This document shows, one piece after another, positions 1 to 8,398 of a stretch of DNA of 50,029 nucleotides. Source of the DNA: Acetobacterium malicum subsp. dehalogenans DSM 11527. Lineage in GTDB: Bacteria > Bacillota > Clostridia > Eubacteriales > Eubacteriaceae. A program made the position numbers and the translations under genes. Position 1 is the first letter of the stretch. Every line of letters starts with the position of its first letter. The stretch is taken from contig NZ_AXAC01000036.1 in assembly GCF_000472665.1 (NCBI RefSeq), positions 1-50,029 of the forward strand, read 5' to 3'. Below the pieces are notes generated by a model. The model ran no database searches. It was given only the letters and a program-made list of their open reading frames with translations, and was not told the origin of the DNA.

Positions 1-2
1 AA

Positions 3-125
3 TATCATGAAGTTCCCAAACATCAGCACAAACGAGCCCTCGTTCTTACCGCAAGAAAACTAGTGCGCATGGTGGATGTGCTACTACGCAACCACCAACT
101 CTATGCACCGGAAAGGAGTGTGTAG
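3..125 (+). pseudogene. C-terminal tail of an IS110-like transposase (cut by the window edge)
   Basis: The frame is open from the window edge to a TAG at 123-125 and gives about 40 residues, including HKRALVLTARKLVRMVDVLL. This resembles the C-terminal helix of the IS116/IS110/IS902 transposase family, where a conserved basic 'ALV.ARKL' segment ends the protein. Only the tail is visible, so catalytic residues and completeness cannot be judged. IS110 elements lack long terminal inverted repeats, so no right end can be drawn. The element points toward the minus-strand genes. The family call rests on a short segment; another helical protein end is possible. Confidence 0.5.
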
Positions 126-274
126 TATCGATTAATAAATCGATGCGCATATCCTTTTAAAAGCCTAATAGTATTAGGTCTGTTTAGTGATGCCTTTTTT
201 AAAAAACAGCTCTAAATTTTTCTTAAACATTATATTGACTTATTACCACAAGTCTTTATAGAATAACATAAAAT

Positions 275-306
275 GGATATAGAAGAGATTACCCTCTCCT
301 ATATCC
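275..306 (-). terminator. Hairpin terminator of the binding-protein gene
   Basis: The inverted repeat ggatatag (275-282) / ctatatcc (299-306) lies just beyond the stop of the binding-protein gene. Read on the minus strand, the hairpin is followed by ATTTTATGTTATT, a modest U-rich tract. Confidence 0.5.
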
Positions 307-341
307 CTTGTACTTTTTGAAATGTTGTAGTTTACTGAATA

Positions 342-1487
342 CTATTTATTAACAACTGTGGAATCATATTTTAATTGACCGCCATCGATTTTAATAATAG
401 TAACTTCTTTGTCTTTTGGATTTCCCTCTTCATCAAACTTCAAGGTTCCGGTAACACCTGGGTGATCTGTCGCTTTTAAAGCTGTGATAATGTCTGCTGA
501 CTCAGTTGAACCAGCTGCTGTAATTGCTTCGACCATGGCATAAACGGCATCATAACCTAAAGCGGCAAAAGAGTTAGGAACTTTATCATACTCTGCTTTG
601 TAGGCAGTGATAAAGTTTTGAACTGTTTCCGATGGTGAATCGGCTGCATAATGATTTGTGAAGTAATTTCCCTGAGCGGCATCAGCATATTCTTCCTGTA
701 CGCCATCCCAACCATCAGCTCCGACAAATTTTGCAGTAATACCCATTTCTTTTGCTTTTTGAAGAATTGGACCAACGGTTTGAACATAATCTGGAACAAA
801 CACAACATCAGGATTCATTTCTTTGATTTTTGTCAATTGTGCACTGAAATCTTTGTCCGCAGTACCGTAAGATTCGCTGCCGGCGATTGTGCCGCCTTTA
901 GCAGTAAACGCTGCTTTAAATGCTTCTGATACGCCTTCTGAGTATGGATTACCCGTTCCAATTAATAAAGCAGCTGTTTTTGCACCTAATGTAGTAGCGG
1001 CAAAGTTAGCAGCAGCCTGACCCTGATAGTCATCCAGGAAGCACGCTCTAAATACATTTGGAGCATCTTGGGTTACTTCAACGGCTGTTGCTGTTGGTGA
1101 CAATACTGGCATATTATCTTGAACCATGATGTCTTTCATTGCCAGGGTCTCGCCACTTAAGGTTCCACCAATTACTGCAACAACACCATCCTGGTCTCTT
1201 AATCGATTATAAGCATTGATTGCCTCAGTTTGATCCGCTTTTGAATCATAAGCAACCAATTCGATGTTTTTCCCATCAATCCCGCCGGCAGCATTAATTT
1301 CAGCTGCGGCTAATTGCGCACCTTCTTCTGCTGAGCTTCCATAAATAGCAGCATCGCCAGTCATTGGCCCAATAAAGCCAAGCTTAACAACATCTGCACT
1401 TCCGCCGGATGTCGAACATCCTGCAAATGCAAAAATAGAAGCGGTGAACATAACTACAAGTAAAACACTAACAACTCTTTTCTTCAT
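342..1487 (-). CDS. Branched-chain amino acid-type ABC transporter substrate-binding lipoprotein (LivK/LivJ-like)
   Basis: A 381-residue periplasmic-binding-protein type I fold, anchored as a lipoprotein. It has a lysine-rich signal peptide, a hydrophobic run and the lipobox FAGC at about residues 21-24. The mature start VVKLGFIGPMTGDAAIYG and the later GGTLSGETLAMK and YDAVYAMVEAI segments are typical of Leu/Ile/Val-binding proteins of HAAT-type ABC importers. GGAGG precedes the ATG. No permease or ATPase genes follow inside the window, because the stop is followed by a hairpin and then the transposase remnant, so this is either an orphan receptor or a gene cut off from its operon. The ligand (branched-chain amino acid, amide or other small molecule) cannot be read from sequence. 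Confidence 0.88.
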   Translation of the reverse strand: MKKRVVSVLLVVMFTASIFAFAGCSTSGGSADVVKLGFIGPMTGDAAIYGSSAEEGAQLAAAEINAAGGIDGKNIELVAYDSKADQTEAINAYNRLRDQDGVVAVIGGTLSGETLAMKDIMVQDNMPVLSPTATAVEVTQDAPNVFRACFLDDYQGQAAANFAATTLGAKTAALLIGTGNPYSEGVSEAFKAAFTAKGGTIAGSESYGTADKDFSAQLTKIKEMNPDVVFVPDYVQTVGPILQKAKEMGITAKFVGADGWDGVQEEYADAAQGNYFTNHYAADSPSETVQNFITAYKAEYDKVPNSFAALGYDAVYAMVEAITAAGSTESADIITALKATDHPGVTGTLKFDEEGNPKDKEVTIIKIDGGQLKYDSTVVNK

Positions 1488-1530
1488 TTCTTTTCCTCCT
1501 TTTTCTTTTCAATGATTATTTATAGTGATT

Positions 1531-1559
1531 ATCATAAACCATTCTTAAGAAAAACACAA
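1531..1559 (-). promoter_or_regulatory. Probable sigma-A promoter of the binding-protein gene
   Basis: On the minus strand TTGTGT (1559-1554) and TATGAT (1536-1531) are separated by 17 bases, about 45 bases before the start codon. Confidence 0.45.
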
Positions 1560-1577
1560 GAAATAATTGCTCTGTTC

Positions 1578-2219
1578 CTATGCTTCTTTAAAATTTTGGC
1601 TACCAAAAACGCAGAGACTATGCAGCATACAACCACCGCAATTGGGATTTCTTGCCGTGCAGCATTTTCGCCCATGCCAAATGAGCCAATGATGAGCCTG
1701 GGACCATTTATCTTTTGGGATACTTTTCATTAATTCTTTTTCGACTTCCAGAACAGTTTTTCCAGCGGCTAGCCCAATTCGTCGGGAAACCCGAAAAACA
1801 TGGGTATCCACCGCGATAGCCGGGATATCAAAGGCGTTACTCATTACCACGTTAGCCGTTTTTCGTCCGACCCCCGGGAGTGTAATCAGTTCATCCATTT
1901 GATCTGGAACAATTCCGTTATATTCTGTCAGCAACCGATGACAGGTCAAAACAATATTTTTGGCTTTCGTTTTGGCCAGACCGCAGGTTTTTATTTTCGC
2001 CAGCAAGCCTTCTTCACCCAACTTTAAAATAGTTTCCGGGGTATTATAGTCTTTAAACAAGTCCCTGGTGACAATGTTCACCCGAACATCCGTACATTGT
2101 GCCGATAGGATGGTGGCAATCAGCAATTCAAAGGGGCTATTAAAATCTAAGCCACACTGTTCCTGGCCGTAAAGGCTTTCCAGTGTGGCTAAAATTTGTC
2201 CAATCTTCTTTTTTGTCAC
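1578..2219 (-). CDS. nth: Endonuclease III, DNA glycosylase/AP lyase
   Basis: A 213-residue base-excision repair enzyme that removes oxidised pyrimidines and cleaves the abasic site. The helix-hairpin-helix LPGVGRKTANVV carries the catalytic Lys and is followed by VDTHVFRVSRRIGL with the catalytic Asp. The C-terminus holds the iron-sulfur loop Cys-X6-Cys-X2-Cys-X5-Cys (CTARNPNCGGCMLHSLC). Length matches the family. The start is GTG; its bases overlap the TGA stop of the cupin gene by four bases, so translation is probably coupled. Confidence 0.95.
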   Translation of the reverse strand: MTKKKIGQILATLESLYGQEQCGLDFNSPFELLIATILSAQCTDVRVNIVTRDLFKDYNTPETILKLGEEGLLAKIKTCGLAKTKAKNIVLTCHRLLTEYNGIVPDQMDELITLPGVGRKTANVVMSNAFDIPAIAVDTHVFRVSRRIGLAAGKTVLEVEKELMKSIPKDKWSQAHHWLIWHGRKCCTARNPNCGGCMLHSLCVFGSQNFKEA

Positions 2220-2572
2220 GAGTTTTCATTGAGAATCAGTGCCATAAAAACAAGATCCTCATCACCTGTATTGACAACGCTATGACTGCTCTGATCCGGG
2301 GTAACCATCACATCTCCGGGTCCGATTTCTGATTGCTTGCCATTATCAATTGCAATTCCATGCCCCTGTAAGAAATAAAAAATCTCACGTTCCCCGACAT
2401 GCTGATGTTCCCCGATTGAATCGCCTGGTTTTACTGTGATCTGGGCAAAGAGTCGGCAATTATTTCCAAGAATTTCACTTCCGGTGATATGAGTAATTTC
2501 AATATCACCCTTACCACCACGCATACTCTGTTTTATTTCCTGCTGTTTCGATTTATTTTGGATGATCATCAT
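2216..2572 (-). CDS. Small single-domain cupin protein
   Basis: A 118-residue protein with one conserved cupin barrel. The segment GDSIGEHQHVGEREIFYFLQG contains the usual His-X-His-(X)-Glu metal ligands, and the second motif region (PGDVMVTPDQSSHSV) supplies the distal His. Members are metal-binding sensors, isomerases or small-molecule binders, and substrate cannot be assigned. GGAGGAAG sits just before tandem ATG codons; the second ATG has the better spacing. It overlaps nth by four bases and follows the PBP gene by 12 bases, so the three probably share a transcript. Confidence 0.85.
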   Translation of the reverse strand: MMIIQNKSKQQEIKQSMRGGKGDIEITHITGSEILGNNCRLFAQITVKPGDSIGEHQHVGEREIFYFLQGHGIAIDNGKQSEIGPGDVMVTPDQSSHSVVNTGDEDLVFMALILNENS

Positions 2573-2584
2573 CTTCCTCCTTCT

Positions 2585-4825
2585 TTAAGTAGTTGGGGTG
2601 GTCGGATCGGTTGGCGTCGTTGGATCGGTTGGCGTCGTTGGATCCGTTGGCGTGGTTGGATCCGTTGGGGTCGTTGGATCCGTTGGCGTTGTTGGATCCG
2701 TTGGGGTCGTTGGATCCGTTGGCGTTGTTGGATCCGTTGGGGTCGTTGGATCCGTTGGCGTTGTTGGGGTGGTTGGTGTGGTCGGAGTCGTTGGCCCGGT
2801 TGGCGTCGTCGGGGTCGTCGTTGTTGTATCCGTTGTTGTATCTTCGTCTTTATCCGTTGTGCCAGATCCCGAGTCGATCGATGATGCTCCCGAACTGTCA
2901 CCATCATTGGACGTTCTTTCCATTTCTGTGATCGTCAGTAAGTCCTGATCGATAACCATGCCTAAATAACTCCCATAGATGCCAGCTGCTCTGGAACTAC
3001 CGCCGTAAAGAACATCATTTTCCGGGGTACCCAGCCAAACTGAAGTCGTGAGATTTCCGGTAATGCCCGTAAACCATAAATCCTTATTGTCGTGGGTTGT
3101 TCCTGTTTTCCCGGCAGTCGTATAGATCTGAGACGCTGCTGACCCGGTACCATAACTGACAACGCCTTCTAATATACTCATCATGTTCGTTGCTGTGGTA
3201 TCTGCCATTACTTTTTTAGTAGAAGTACTGGAAGCATTCTTGGTGTAAAGAACTTCACCGTTTACCTGCTCCAATTTAGTAACAAAGTACGGTTGGTTGT
3301 AAACACCGCCATTATTAAACACATTAAATGCGGCCGCCATTTCCAGCGGCTTGATACCATAGGTCATCCCGCCCAGTGCTGTCGCCAGATTATAATCGTC
3401 GTCTTCAAAGGTTGAGATACCCATAGTTTGCATAAATGCCACTGCTTCCTCAGGACCAACCTTATCAAATACCTTGACTGCCGGAATGTTATAAGAATTA
3501 ACTAGGGCTGTTCTCACCGTAACAGTTCCATGGTAGCTACCATCATAGTTTCTTGGAGCATAGCCACCAAAATCCGTGTAGGTATCCGATATTGTTGTCG
3601 ACGGGGTGATTAATCCCTTATCCATTGCTGCCGCATAATAGAGGGGCTTGATATTTGACCCCGGCTGTCTTGGCGTATTCGCCATATCTATTTGCGTGTT
3701 TCCGCCATAATAAGCTTTTACAGCACCGTCCAGATCCACAGTCACGATAGCTCCGGTTTCGTTGGGCAAATCTCCGTCCAGTGAACTTGTCAAGCTCTCA
3801 ATTGCATCGCCCTGCATAGCCGTATTGATGGTCGTATAAATACGGTAACCGCCATTAGCAATATTTTCTTTAATATAATCAATGGCCTGATCTTCGGTGA
3901 TTCCTCGTTCCTGCATAACCGCCGATGCTTTTAATCGTGCGTATTCATCCAACGCCTTGCCAACATATGCTTCATAATTGTCGACAATTTGATCGTCATT
4001 ACTGATGGTCGCCGGATCCCGGATGACCAGTTCCATTGCATAAGCAGCATCAGCTTCTTCCTGAGTGATATATTTTTCCTTGACCATTCGGGTTAAAACT
4101 TCCAGTTGACGTTTTTTTGCTGCTTCAAAATCGGTATTGGGAGCATACGCACTGGGCGCCTGCGGCAAACCCGCCAGCATCGCGGCTTCTGCCAGATTGA
4201 CCTGAGAAACCGGTTTATTAAAGTAAGTTTGGGCTGCTTCTTCAATCCCATATGCGCCGGAGCCAAAATAGTATTCATTAAAATACATTTCCAGAATTTG
4301 CTCTTTAGTATATTTTTCTTCCAACTGCAACGCGATTGATATTTCCTTTAACTTCCGCACCAGGGACTGATTAAAATTCTGCTCAGTTGCAATATCCGGC
4401 AGAAACAATACCCGGGAAAGCTGTTGAGTAATAGTACTGGCACCTTCGCCGATGCCGTTGCTGGCAATATTAGAGAAAAAGGCCCGGACAATGCCCAGTA
4501 AGTCAATCCCAAAATGATCATAAAACCGTGAATCCTCTACCGAGATCAGTGCCTGTTGTAATTGCACCGGGATCTGATCAATGGTAACATTGGTCCGATT
4601 CTTTGTGTACAATTCGGCAATCAGAGCATTGTCCGCCGAATAAATTTCGGTTTTATCTTTAGCCTGATACTGATAATCTGAGATATCCATACGATTTGCC
4701 GCATAGATTGAGTACATCACCCCAACGCCCAGGATTCCCAGGACTAAAAGAACAATGAGTACCTTAACTCCAATGTGTTTTTTCTTTTTACGTCTTTTTA
4801 TACCTTTTACTTGCTTTTCGCTCAT
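2585..4825 (-). CDS. Class A penicillin-binding protein with a repetitive Pro/Thr/Asp tail
   Basis: A 746-residue bifunctional peptidoglycan synthase. It has a Lys-rich cytoplasmic start, one membrane segment at about 18-42, and a GT51 glycosyltransferase domain (EDSRFYDHFGIDLLGIVRA with catalytic Glu, then the GASTITQQL motif). The penicillin-binding transpeptidase has SNIK as the SxxK motif, SYN as SxN and KTGT near residue 580. The last roughly 100 residues are low complexity: a Ser/Thr/Asp linker, then PTTPTT and nine PTDPTT units ending at the C-terminus. Such tails may span the wall or carry glycans in Gram-positives, but no sorting signal is present. AAAGGTGATAG precedes the ATG. Confidence 0.93.
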   Translation of the reverse strand: MSEKQVKGIKRRKKKKHIGVKVLIVLLVLGILGVGVMYSIYAANRMDISDYQYQAKDKTEIYSADNALIAELYTKNRTNVTIDQIPVQLQQALISVEDSRFYDHFGIDLLGIVRAFFSNIASNGIGEGASTITQQLSRVLFLPDIATEQNFNQSLVRKLKEISIALQLEEKYTKEQILEMYFNEYYFGSGAYGIEEAAQTYFNKPVSQVNLAEAAMLAGLPQAPSAYAPNTDFEAAKKRQLEVLTRMVKEKYITQEEADAAYAMELVIRDPATISNDDQIVDNYEAYVGKALDEYARLKASAVMQERGITEDQAIDYIKENIANGGYRIYTTINTAMQGDAIESLTSSLDGDLPNETGAIVTVDLDGAVKAYYGGNTQIDMANTPRQPGSNIKPLYYAAAMDKGLITPSTTISDTYTDFGGYAPRNYDGSYHGTVTVRTALVNSYNIPAVKVFDKVGPEEAVAFMQTMGISTFEDDDYNLATALGGMTYGIKPLEMAAAFNVFNNGGVYNQPYFVTKLEQVNGEVLYTKNASSTSTKKVMADTTATNMMSILEGVVSYGTGSAASQIYTTAGKTGTTHDNKDLWFTGITGNLTTSVWLGTPENDVLYGGSSRAAGIYGSYLGMVIDQDLLTITEMERTSNDGDSSGASSIDSGSGTTDKDEDTTTDTTTTTPTTPTGPTTPTTPTTPTTPTDPTTPTDPTTPTDPTTPTDPTTPTDPTTPTDPTTPTDPTTPTDPTTPTDPTTPTT
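2604..2765 (-). repeat. Nine 18-bp tandem repeats encoding PTDPTT in the PBP tail
   Basis: Nine in-frame 18-bp units start at 2604 and recur every 18 bases to 2748. From the third unit on, each begins with GGATCC. Units 4 to 9 alternate between two sequence variants, forming three 36-bp dimers, so the latest expansion appears to have been by 36 bp. Degenerate PTT units continue upstream in the reading frame. Confidence 0.95.
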
Positions 4826-4838
4826 TCTATCACCTTTT

Positions 4839-5699
4839 CTATTTATTATCTATTAGACGCTTGCGAAGGTCTGTCAATTCGTTGTTATATTCGGCCTGAA
4901 CGTGGAGATGATTTTTTCTGGGCAATGATAACTCCAGACTTCGTGCATGCAAAGCCTGATGAGTCATTCCAAAACAATCACTTCTTAAATTATCGCCATG
5001 ATATAAGGGATCCCCGATAATCGGATTACCCAGATACTTCAAATGAACTCTAATTTGATGGGTTCGTCCAGTTTCCAGAATCAATTCCACCAATGACGCA
5101 TTTTTATACTCTTCCAGTACCCGATAGCGAGTAACTGACGGTTTTCCCTTATCCATGACAACCCGATGAATGCTGTCTTCATAGGGTTGTCCGATGGGTG
5201 CATCAATGATCCCTTCGGTACCGGGAAGTTTTCCTTGAACAAAGGCATGATAAACCTTTTTGACCTTGCCTGAATTCATTTCGTTTTGGACGTAATGATG
5301 TACATATTTATTCTTTGCTATGGCCACAATACCGGTTGTATCACGATCCAATCGATTGATAAACCGAATCTTTGCAGAAATTCCTTGATCGTGCCAGTAA
5401 TAACTGATGAAATTGGCCAAGGTATCCAATTGATGGCTTTTGGTGGGATGGGTCACACACAATGGCGGCTTGTTGACCACCAGCAGCTCGTCATCTTCGT
5501 AAACGACGCTCAGTTTACCGGATACCGGCTCGCCATCAATATCTTCCTGCGGCATTTTAATCTCAATAATATCCCCTGGCTTGATTTGCTGCCCCAGAAA
5601 ACACTCTTTATGATTTAAACTAATTTTCCCAATCCGCTTAATTTCTCTAATTAATCGGCTGGAGTAACTATAACGGTTGACCAGTTCTTCCCTGACCAA
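4839..5699 (-). CDS. RluA-family 23S rRNA-type pseudouridine synthase (start uncertain)
   Basis: The catalytic motif [16 protein letters not shown] contains the family Asp, and [24 protein letters not shown]-type residues follow near the C-terminus, so this is a large-subunit RluA/RluD-type enzyme. An N-terminal S4-like region is present. The first ordinary in-frame start is TTG at 5699. However, the frame stays open to 5816, and the residues just upstream (LVYTYQISENHEK) align with the normal beginning of this family. No ATG, GTG or TTG exists there in any minus-strand frame. Translation may begin at a rare ATT/ATC near 5747-5742, next to GGGGGTAGG, or a base may be missing. The exact rRNA target is unknown. 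Confidence 0.88.
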   Translation of the reverse strand: [286 protein letters not shown]

Positions 5700-5870
5700 T
5701 TTTTCATGATTCTCTGATATCTGATATGTATAAACGAGACTGATAATCCTACCCCCGGTTCTGACTCTACTTGAAAACTGCTGCTGTAAATCAGTTTTCT
5801 GATTTGCCTGTTTTATTTATTTTGAACTTTTTTTATAAATCATTCAACTATAAAAACATGCATACTATTA

Positions 5871-5905
5871 TACCCTAACTTGCAACAAGACGTTAGGTAT
5901 TTTTT
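5871..5905. terminator. Terminator-like hairpin between radC and the pseudouridine synthase gene
   Basis: taccctaac (5871-5879) pairs with gttaggta (5892-5899). The T6 tract lies on the plus-strand side (5900-5905), while on the minus strand, where radC is read, it is followed only by TAATAG. It may act weakly in both directions. The rest of the 219-base gap holds an AT-rich stretch and a hairpin of gaaaactg/cagttttc at about 5773-5799, and no further gene. Confidence 0.35.
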
Positions 5906-5918
5906 CAGTTTAAGTTAA

Positions 5919-6629
5919 TTATAGCAGTTTTTCCTGCTTAAAACTCATGTATGTACCTCGTCCAATGATAATGTGATCCAATACTGAAATACCAATGAGT
6001 TCTCCTGCCTCGACCAGATGTCGAGTAATGCTTTTATCTTCAGCACTGGGTTCAGTATCCCCGGAGGGATGGTTGTGGGCTAATACAATCCCTGCGGAAT
6101 GCTGTTTGATGGCCTTAACAAAGACTTCTCGTGGGTGAACCAAAGAAGAATTAAGGGTGCCTCGACTGATCTCCTCAATCTTGATCACCTTATTTTTTGT
6201 GTCCACCATGATAATCTTGAAACATTCTTGTTTCAGGTACTGCATCTCATCCATTAATAGTCCTACCACATCCTGCGGTGAAGTAATTTTAATTTCAGGA
6301 AAAACCTTCGGTTTCATCCGGCGGCCCAGTTCAATGGCAGCTTTAATCTGACATGCTTTAACAATGCCAACGCCAGATAGGTTTGGGTTTCGTTGCAACT
6401 CTAAAACATCCATTTGATGAAAATAAGAAAGATCATTATCCAGGTATTCAATGATTTTTCGCCCGACCTCTACTGATGTGGCATCCCGGGTTCCGGTGCG
6501 AATGATAATGGCTAGTAATTCGGCATTACTCAAGCTTTCGGCCCCATGACGGATCATTTTCTCCTGGGGTCGTTCATCTTCCGGGAGTTCTTTTATCGAT
6601 GCGTGATAGTCTGACTTTTCGTTCACCAT
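5919..6629 (-). CDS. radC: RadC-family JAB/MPN-domain protein
   Basis: A 236-residue protein with the N-terminal helix-hairpin-helix-like UPF0758 region (EKMIRHGAESLSNAELLAII, then NPNLSGVGIVKACQIKAAIELGRR) and a C-terminal JAMM metalloprotease-like domain. The zinc motif HNHPSGDTEPSAED is intact. The family is widely annotated as a DNA repair protein, but a repair role is disputed and a biochemical function is not established. GGAGGC stands directly before the ATG. It is a single gene between a hairpin-bounded upstream region and the pseudouridine synthase gene. Confidence 0.93.
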   Translation of the reverse strand: MVNEKSDYHASIKELPEDERPQEKMIRHGAESLSNAELLAIIIRTGTRDATSVEVGRKIIEYLDNDLSYFHQMDVLELQRNPNLSGVGIVKACQIKAAIELGRRMKPKVFPEIKITSPQDVVGLLMDEMQYLKQECFKIIMVDTKNKVIKIEEISRGTLNSSLVHPREVFVKAIKQHSAGIVLAHNHPSGDTEPSAEDKSITRHLVEAGELIGISVLDHIIIGRGTYMSFKQEKLL

Positions 6630-6744
6630 ATGCCTCCTTATATCAACAATATCACCATTTTAACAGAATCCGAATTTATTTTATACATCTTTCCTAAAAT
6701 TCTTATTAAAAATTTAACCCAATGCTCAATTGTCATAAATTCAT

Positions 6745-6778
6745 AAAAAAAGGCTCCTCATTTTTCAATGAAGAGCCC
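6745..6778 (-). terminator. Rho-independent terminator of the rnf operon
   Basis: On the minus strand GGCTCTTCAT and ATGAGGAGCC form a 10-bp stem with a short A-rich loop, followed by seven T (plus 6745-6751). It lies 16 bases after the rnfB stop. Confidence 0.9.
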
Positions 6779-6793
6779 TTTTATACTTATCGC

Positions 6794-7801
6794 TTATTTT
6801 GTTTTATTTGATCGCATTTCAATCGCATTTTTCTTACATTTTTTAAAGCAGATACCACAGCCGATACATTTTTCGTGTTCAATAATATAAGGTGGTTTTT
6901 TAATTTCACCAGTGATTGCTTCTACCGGACAATTTTTTGCACACGCGCCACAACCAATACAATTTGCATCGATGATGTAAGCTGTCTTTTTACCTGTTTC
7001 AACATCGCCTGAAATAGTATGCATTGGGCATTTAACTACACACTCGTAGCATTGAACACACTTGTCATAATCAATTTTCGCAATATTGTTCTCAACTGTA
7101 ACCGCGTCAAATTTACACGCTTTCACACAGGCACCGCAGGCGATACAAGCTGTAGTACAAACCAGCTTTGCAGTTTTCCCTTTATCTTTGTTATTACATT
7201 TTACAATAACATCCTGAGCTGCCGGAACCAGATTCATAATCGCTTTTGGGCAGGCATCCACGCACTTGCCACAGGATGTACACTTATCAGGATCAATTTT
7301 GGGTAAACCATCTTCGCCCATAACAATCGCATCAAAAGGACATACCGCTTTACAGGTTCCTAACCCCATACAACCATAACGACAACCTTTTGCACCGCCA
7401 GAAGCAATCATGGCTTCACGACAATCCATTTCACCATAATATTCGGCTCGGTTTGGTGCTGTTTCACAGGTTCCCTGACAAATAACGGTGGCTACCCTTT
7501 TAACTGCACTTCCTGCTTCCATACCCATAATTTCAGCAATGGCGGCTGCACAGTCAGCGCCGCCAACCGGACAGGCGTCGATCGCTGCTGTCCCATCGAC
7601 AATATTAGAAGCTAAAGCATCACAACCCGGCAAACCACAACCACCGCAGTTAGCGCCCGGAAGCGCCGCTCTTACCAATGGTACTCGGGGATCTTCATAA
7701 ACTTCAAATACCTTGGCGGCAATTGCAAGACCGATCCCAAATACCAAGCCGAATACGCCGAGGATACCAACTGGAACTAAAATCGCATTTAACATTTCCA
7801 T
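6794..7801 (-). CDS. rnfB: Rnf complex electron-transfer subunit RnfB (multi 4Fe-4S)
   Basis: A 335-residue subunit that takes electrons from reduced ferredoxin into the Rnf complex. It has an N-terminal membrane helix (about 5-27), then the RnfB signature PGANCGGCGLPGCDALA for the first cluster. Six ferredoxin-type Cys motifs follow, from CRYGCMGLGTCKAVCP near 145 to CIGCGICFKKCKKNAI near 310. Proteobacterial RnfB usually has two, and the extended form fits acetogens such as Acetobacterium. TAGGAGGAT precedes the ATG. It is the last gene of the operon, six bases after rnfA, and is followed by a strong terminator. Confidence 0.97.
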   Translation of the reverse strand: MEMLNAILVPVGILGVFGLVFGIGLAIAAKVFEVYEDPRVPLVRAALPGANCGGCGLPGCDALASNIVDGTAAIDACPVGGADCAAAIAEIMGMEAGSAVKRVATVICQGTCETAPNRAEYYGEMDCREAMIASGGAKGCRYGCMGLGTCKAVCPFDAIVMGEDGLPKIDPDKCTSCGKCVDACPKAIMNLVPAAQDVIVKCNNKDKGKTAKLVCTTACIACGACVKACKFDAVTVENNIAKIDYDKCVQCYECVVKCPMHTISGDVETGKKTAYIIDANCIGCGACAKNCPVEAITGEIKKPPYIIEHEKCIGCGICFKKCKKNAIEMRSNKTK

Positions 7802-7807
7802 ATCCTC

Positions 7808-8386
7808 CTAACCCAGTTTCATTCCGGAGAATCCCAAAAATGCAATCGCCATTAAACCGGCTGTTAACAATGCAATAGGAAATCCTTCCAGTGCTTTTGG
7901 CACTGCCGAAGTTTCAAGTCGTTCACGAATCCCGGCGAACAGTACAATGGCAAGAGTGAAACCTAATGCCGCACCGACACCATTAAAAATGGTTTCGATA
8001 AAGTTATATTCATTTTGAATATTGATTAACGCAACCCCAAGTACCGCACAGTTAGTGGTAATCAATGGCAAATACACACCCAGCGCCTGATATAGTGAAG
8101 GGCTTGATTTTTTGATAATCATTTCGACTAACTGAACCAATGCCGCAATAATTAAAATAAACGCAATGGTCTGCAGATAGCCAAGACCAAGTGGATCAAG
8201 AATAGAATATTGAACTACATATGTAATTGCAGAAGCCAGAGCCATAACAAAGGTTACTGCAACCCCCATACCCACAGCGGTTTCAACTTGTTTAGAAACC
8301 CCTAAAAACGGACAAATACCTAAAAATCGTGACAGTACAAAGTTGTTGATAAAAATCGCACTGATCATTATAAAAATTAAAGTCAT
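7808..8386 (-). CDS. rnfA: Rnf complex membrane subunit RnfA
   Basis: A 192-residue integral membrane protein of the RnfA/NqrE family with about six transmembrane helices. The typical NNFVLSRFLGICPFLGVSK start and TNCAVLGVAL segment, each with a conserved Cys, are present; these Cys residues are thought to hold an Fe-S cluster with RnfE in the membrane. It lies between rnfE (12 bases) and rnfB (6 bases) and forms part of the ion-translocating core. Confidence 0.97.
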   Translation of the reverse strand: MTLIFIMISAIFINNFVLSRFLGICPFLGVSKQVETAVGMGVAVTFVMALASAITYVVQYSILDPLGLGYLQTIAFILIIAALVQLVEMIIKKSSPSLYQALGVYLPLITTNCAVLGVALINIQNEYNFIETIFNGVGAALGFTLAIVLFAGIRERLETSAVPKALEGFPIALLTAGLMAIAFLGFSGMKLG

Positions 8387-8398
8387 CGATATCTCCCC

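Noticed and set aside
2569-2948. Several long plus- and minus-strand open frames across the PBP repeat
   Set aside because: They arise because an 18-bp repeat without stops is open in all frames; only the 746-residue PBP frame has homology and a ribosome site.
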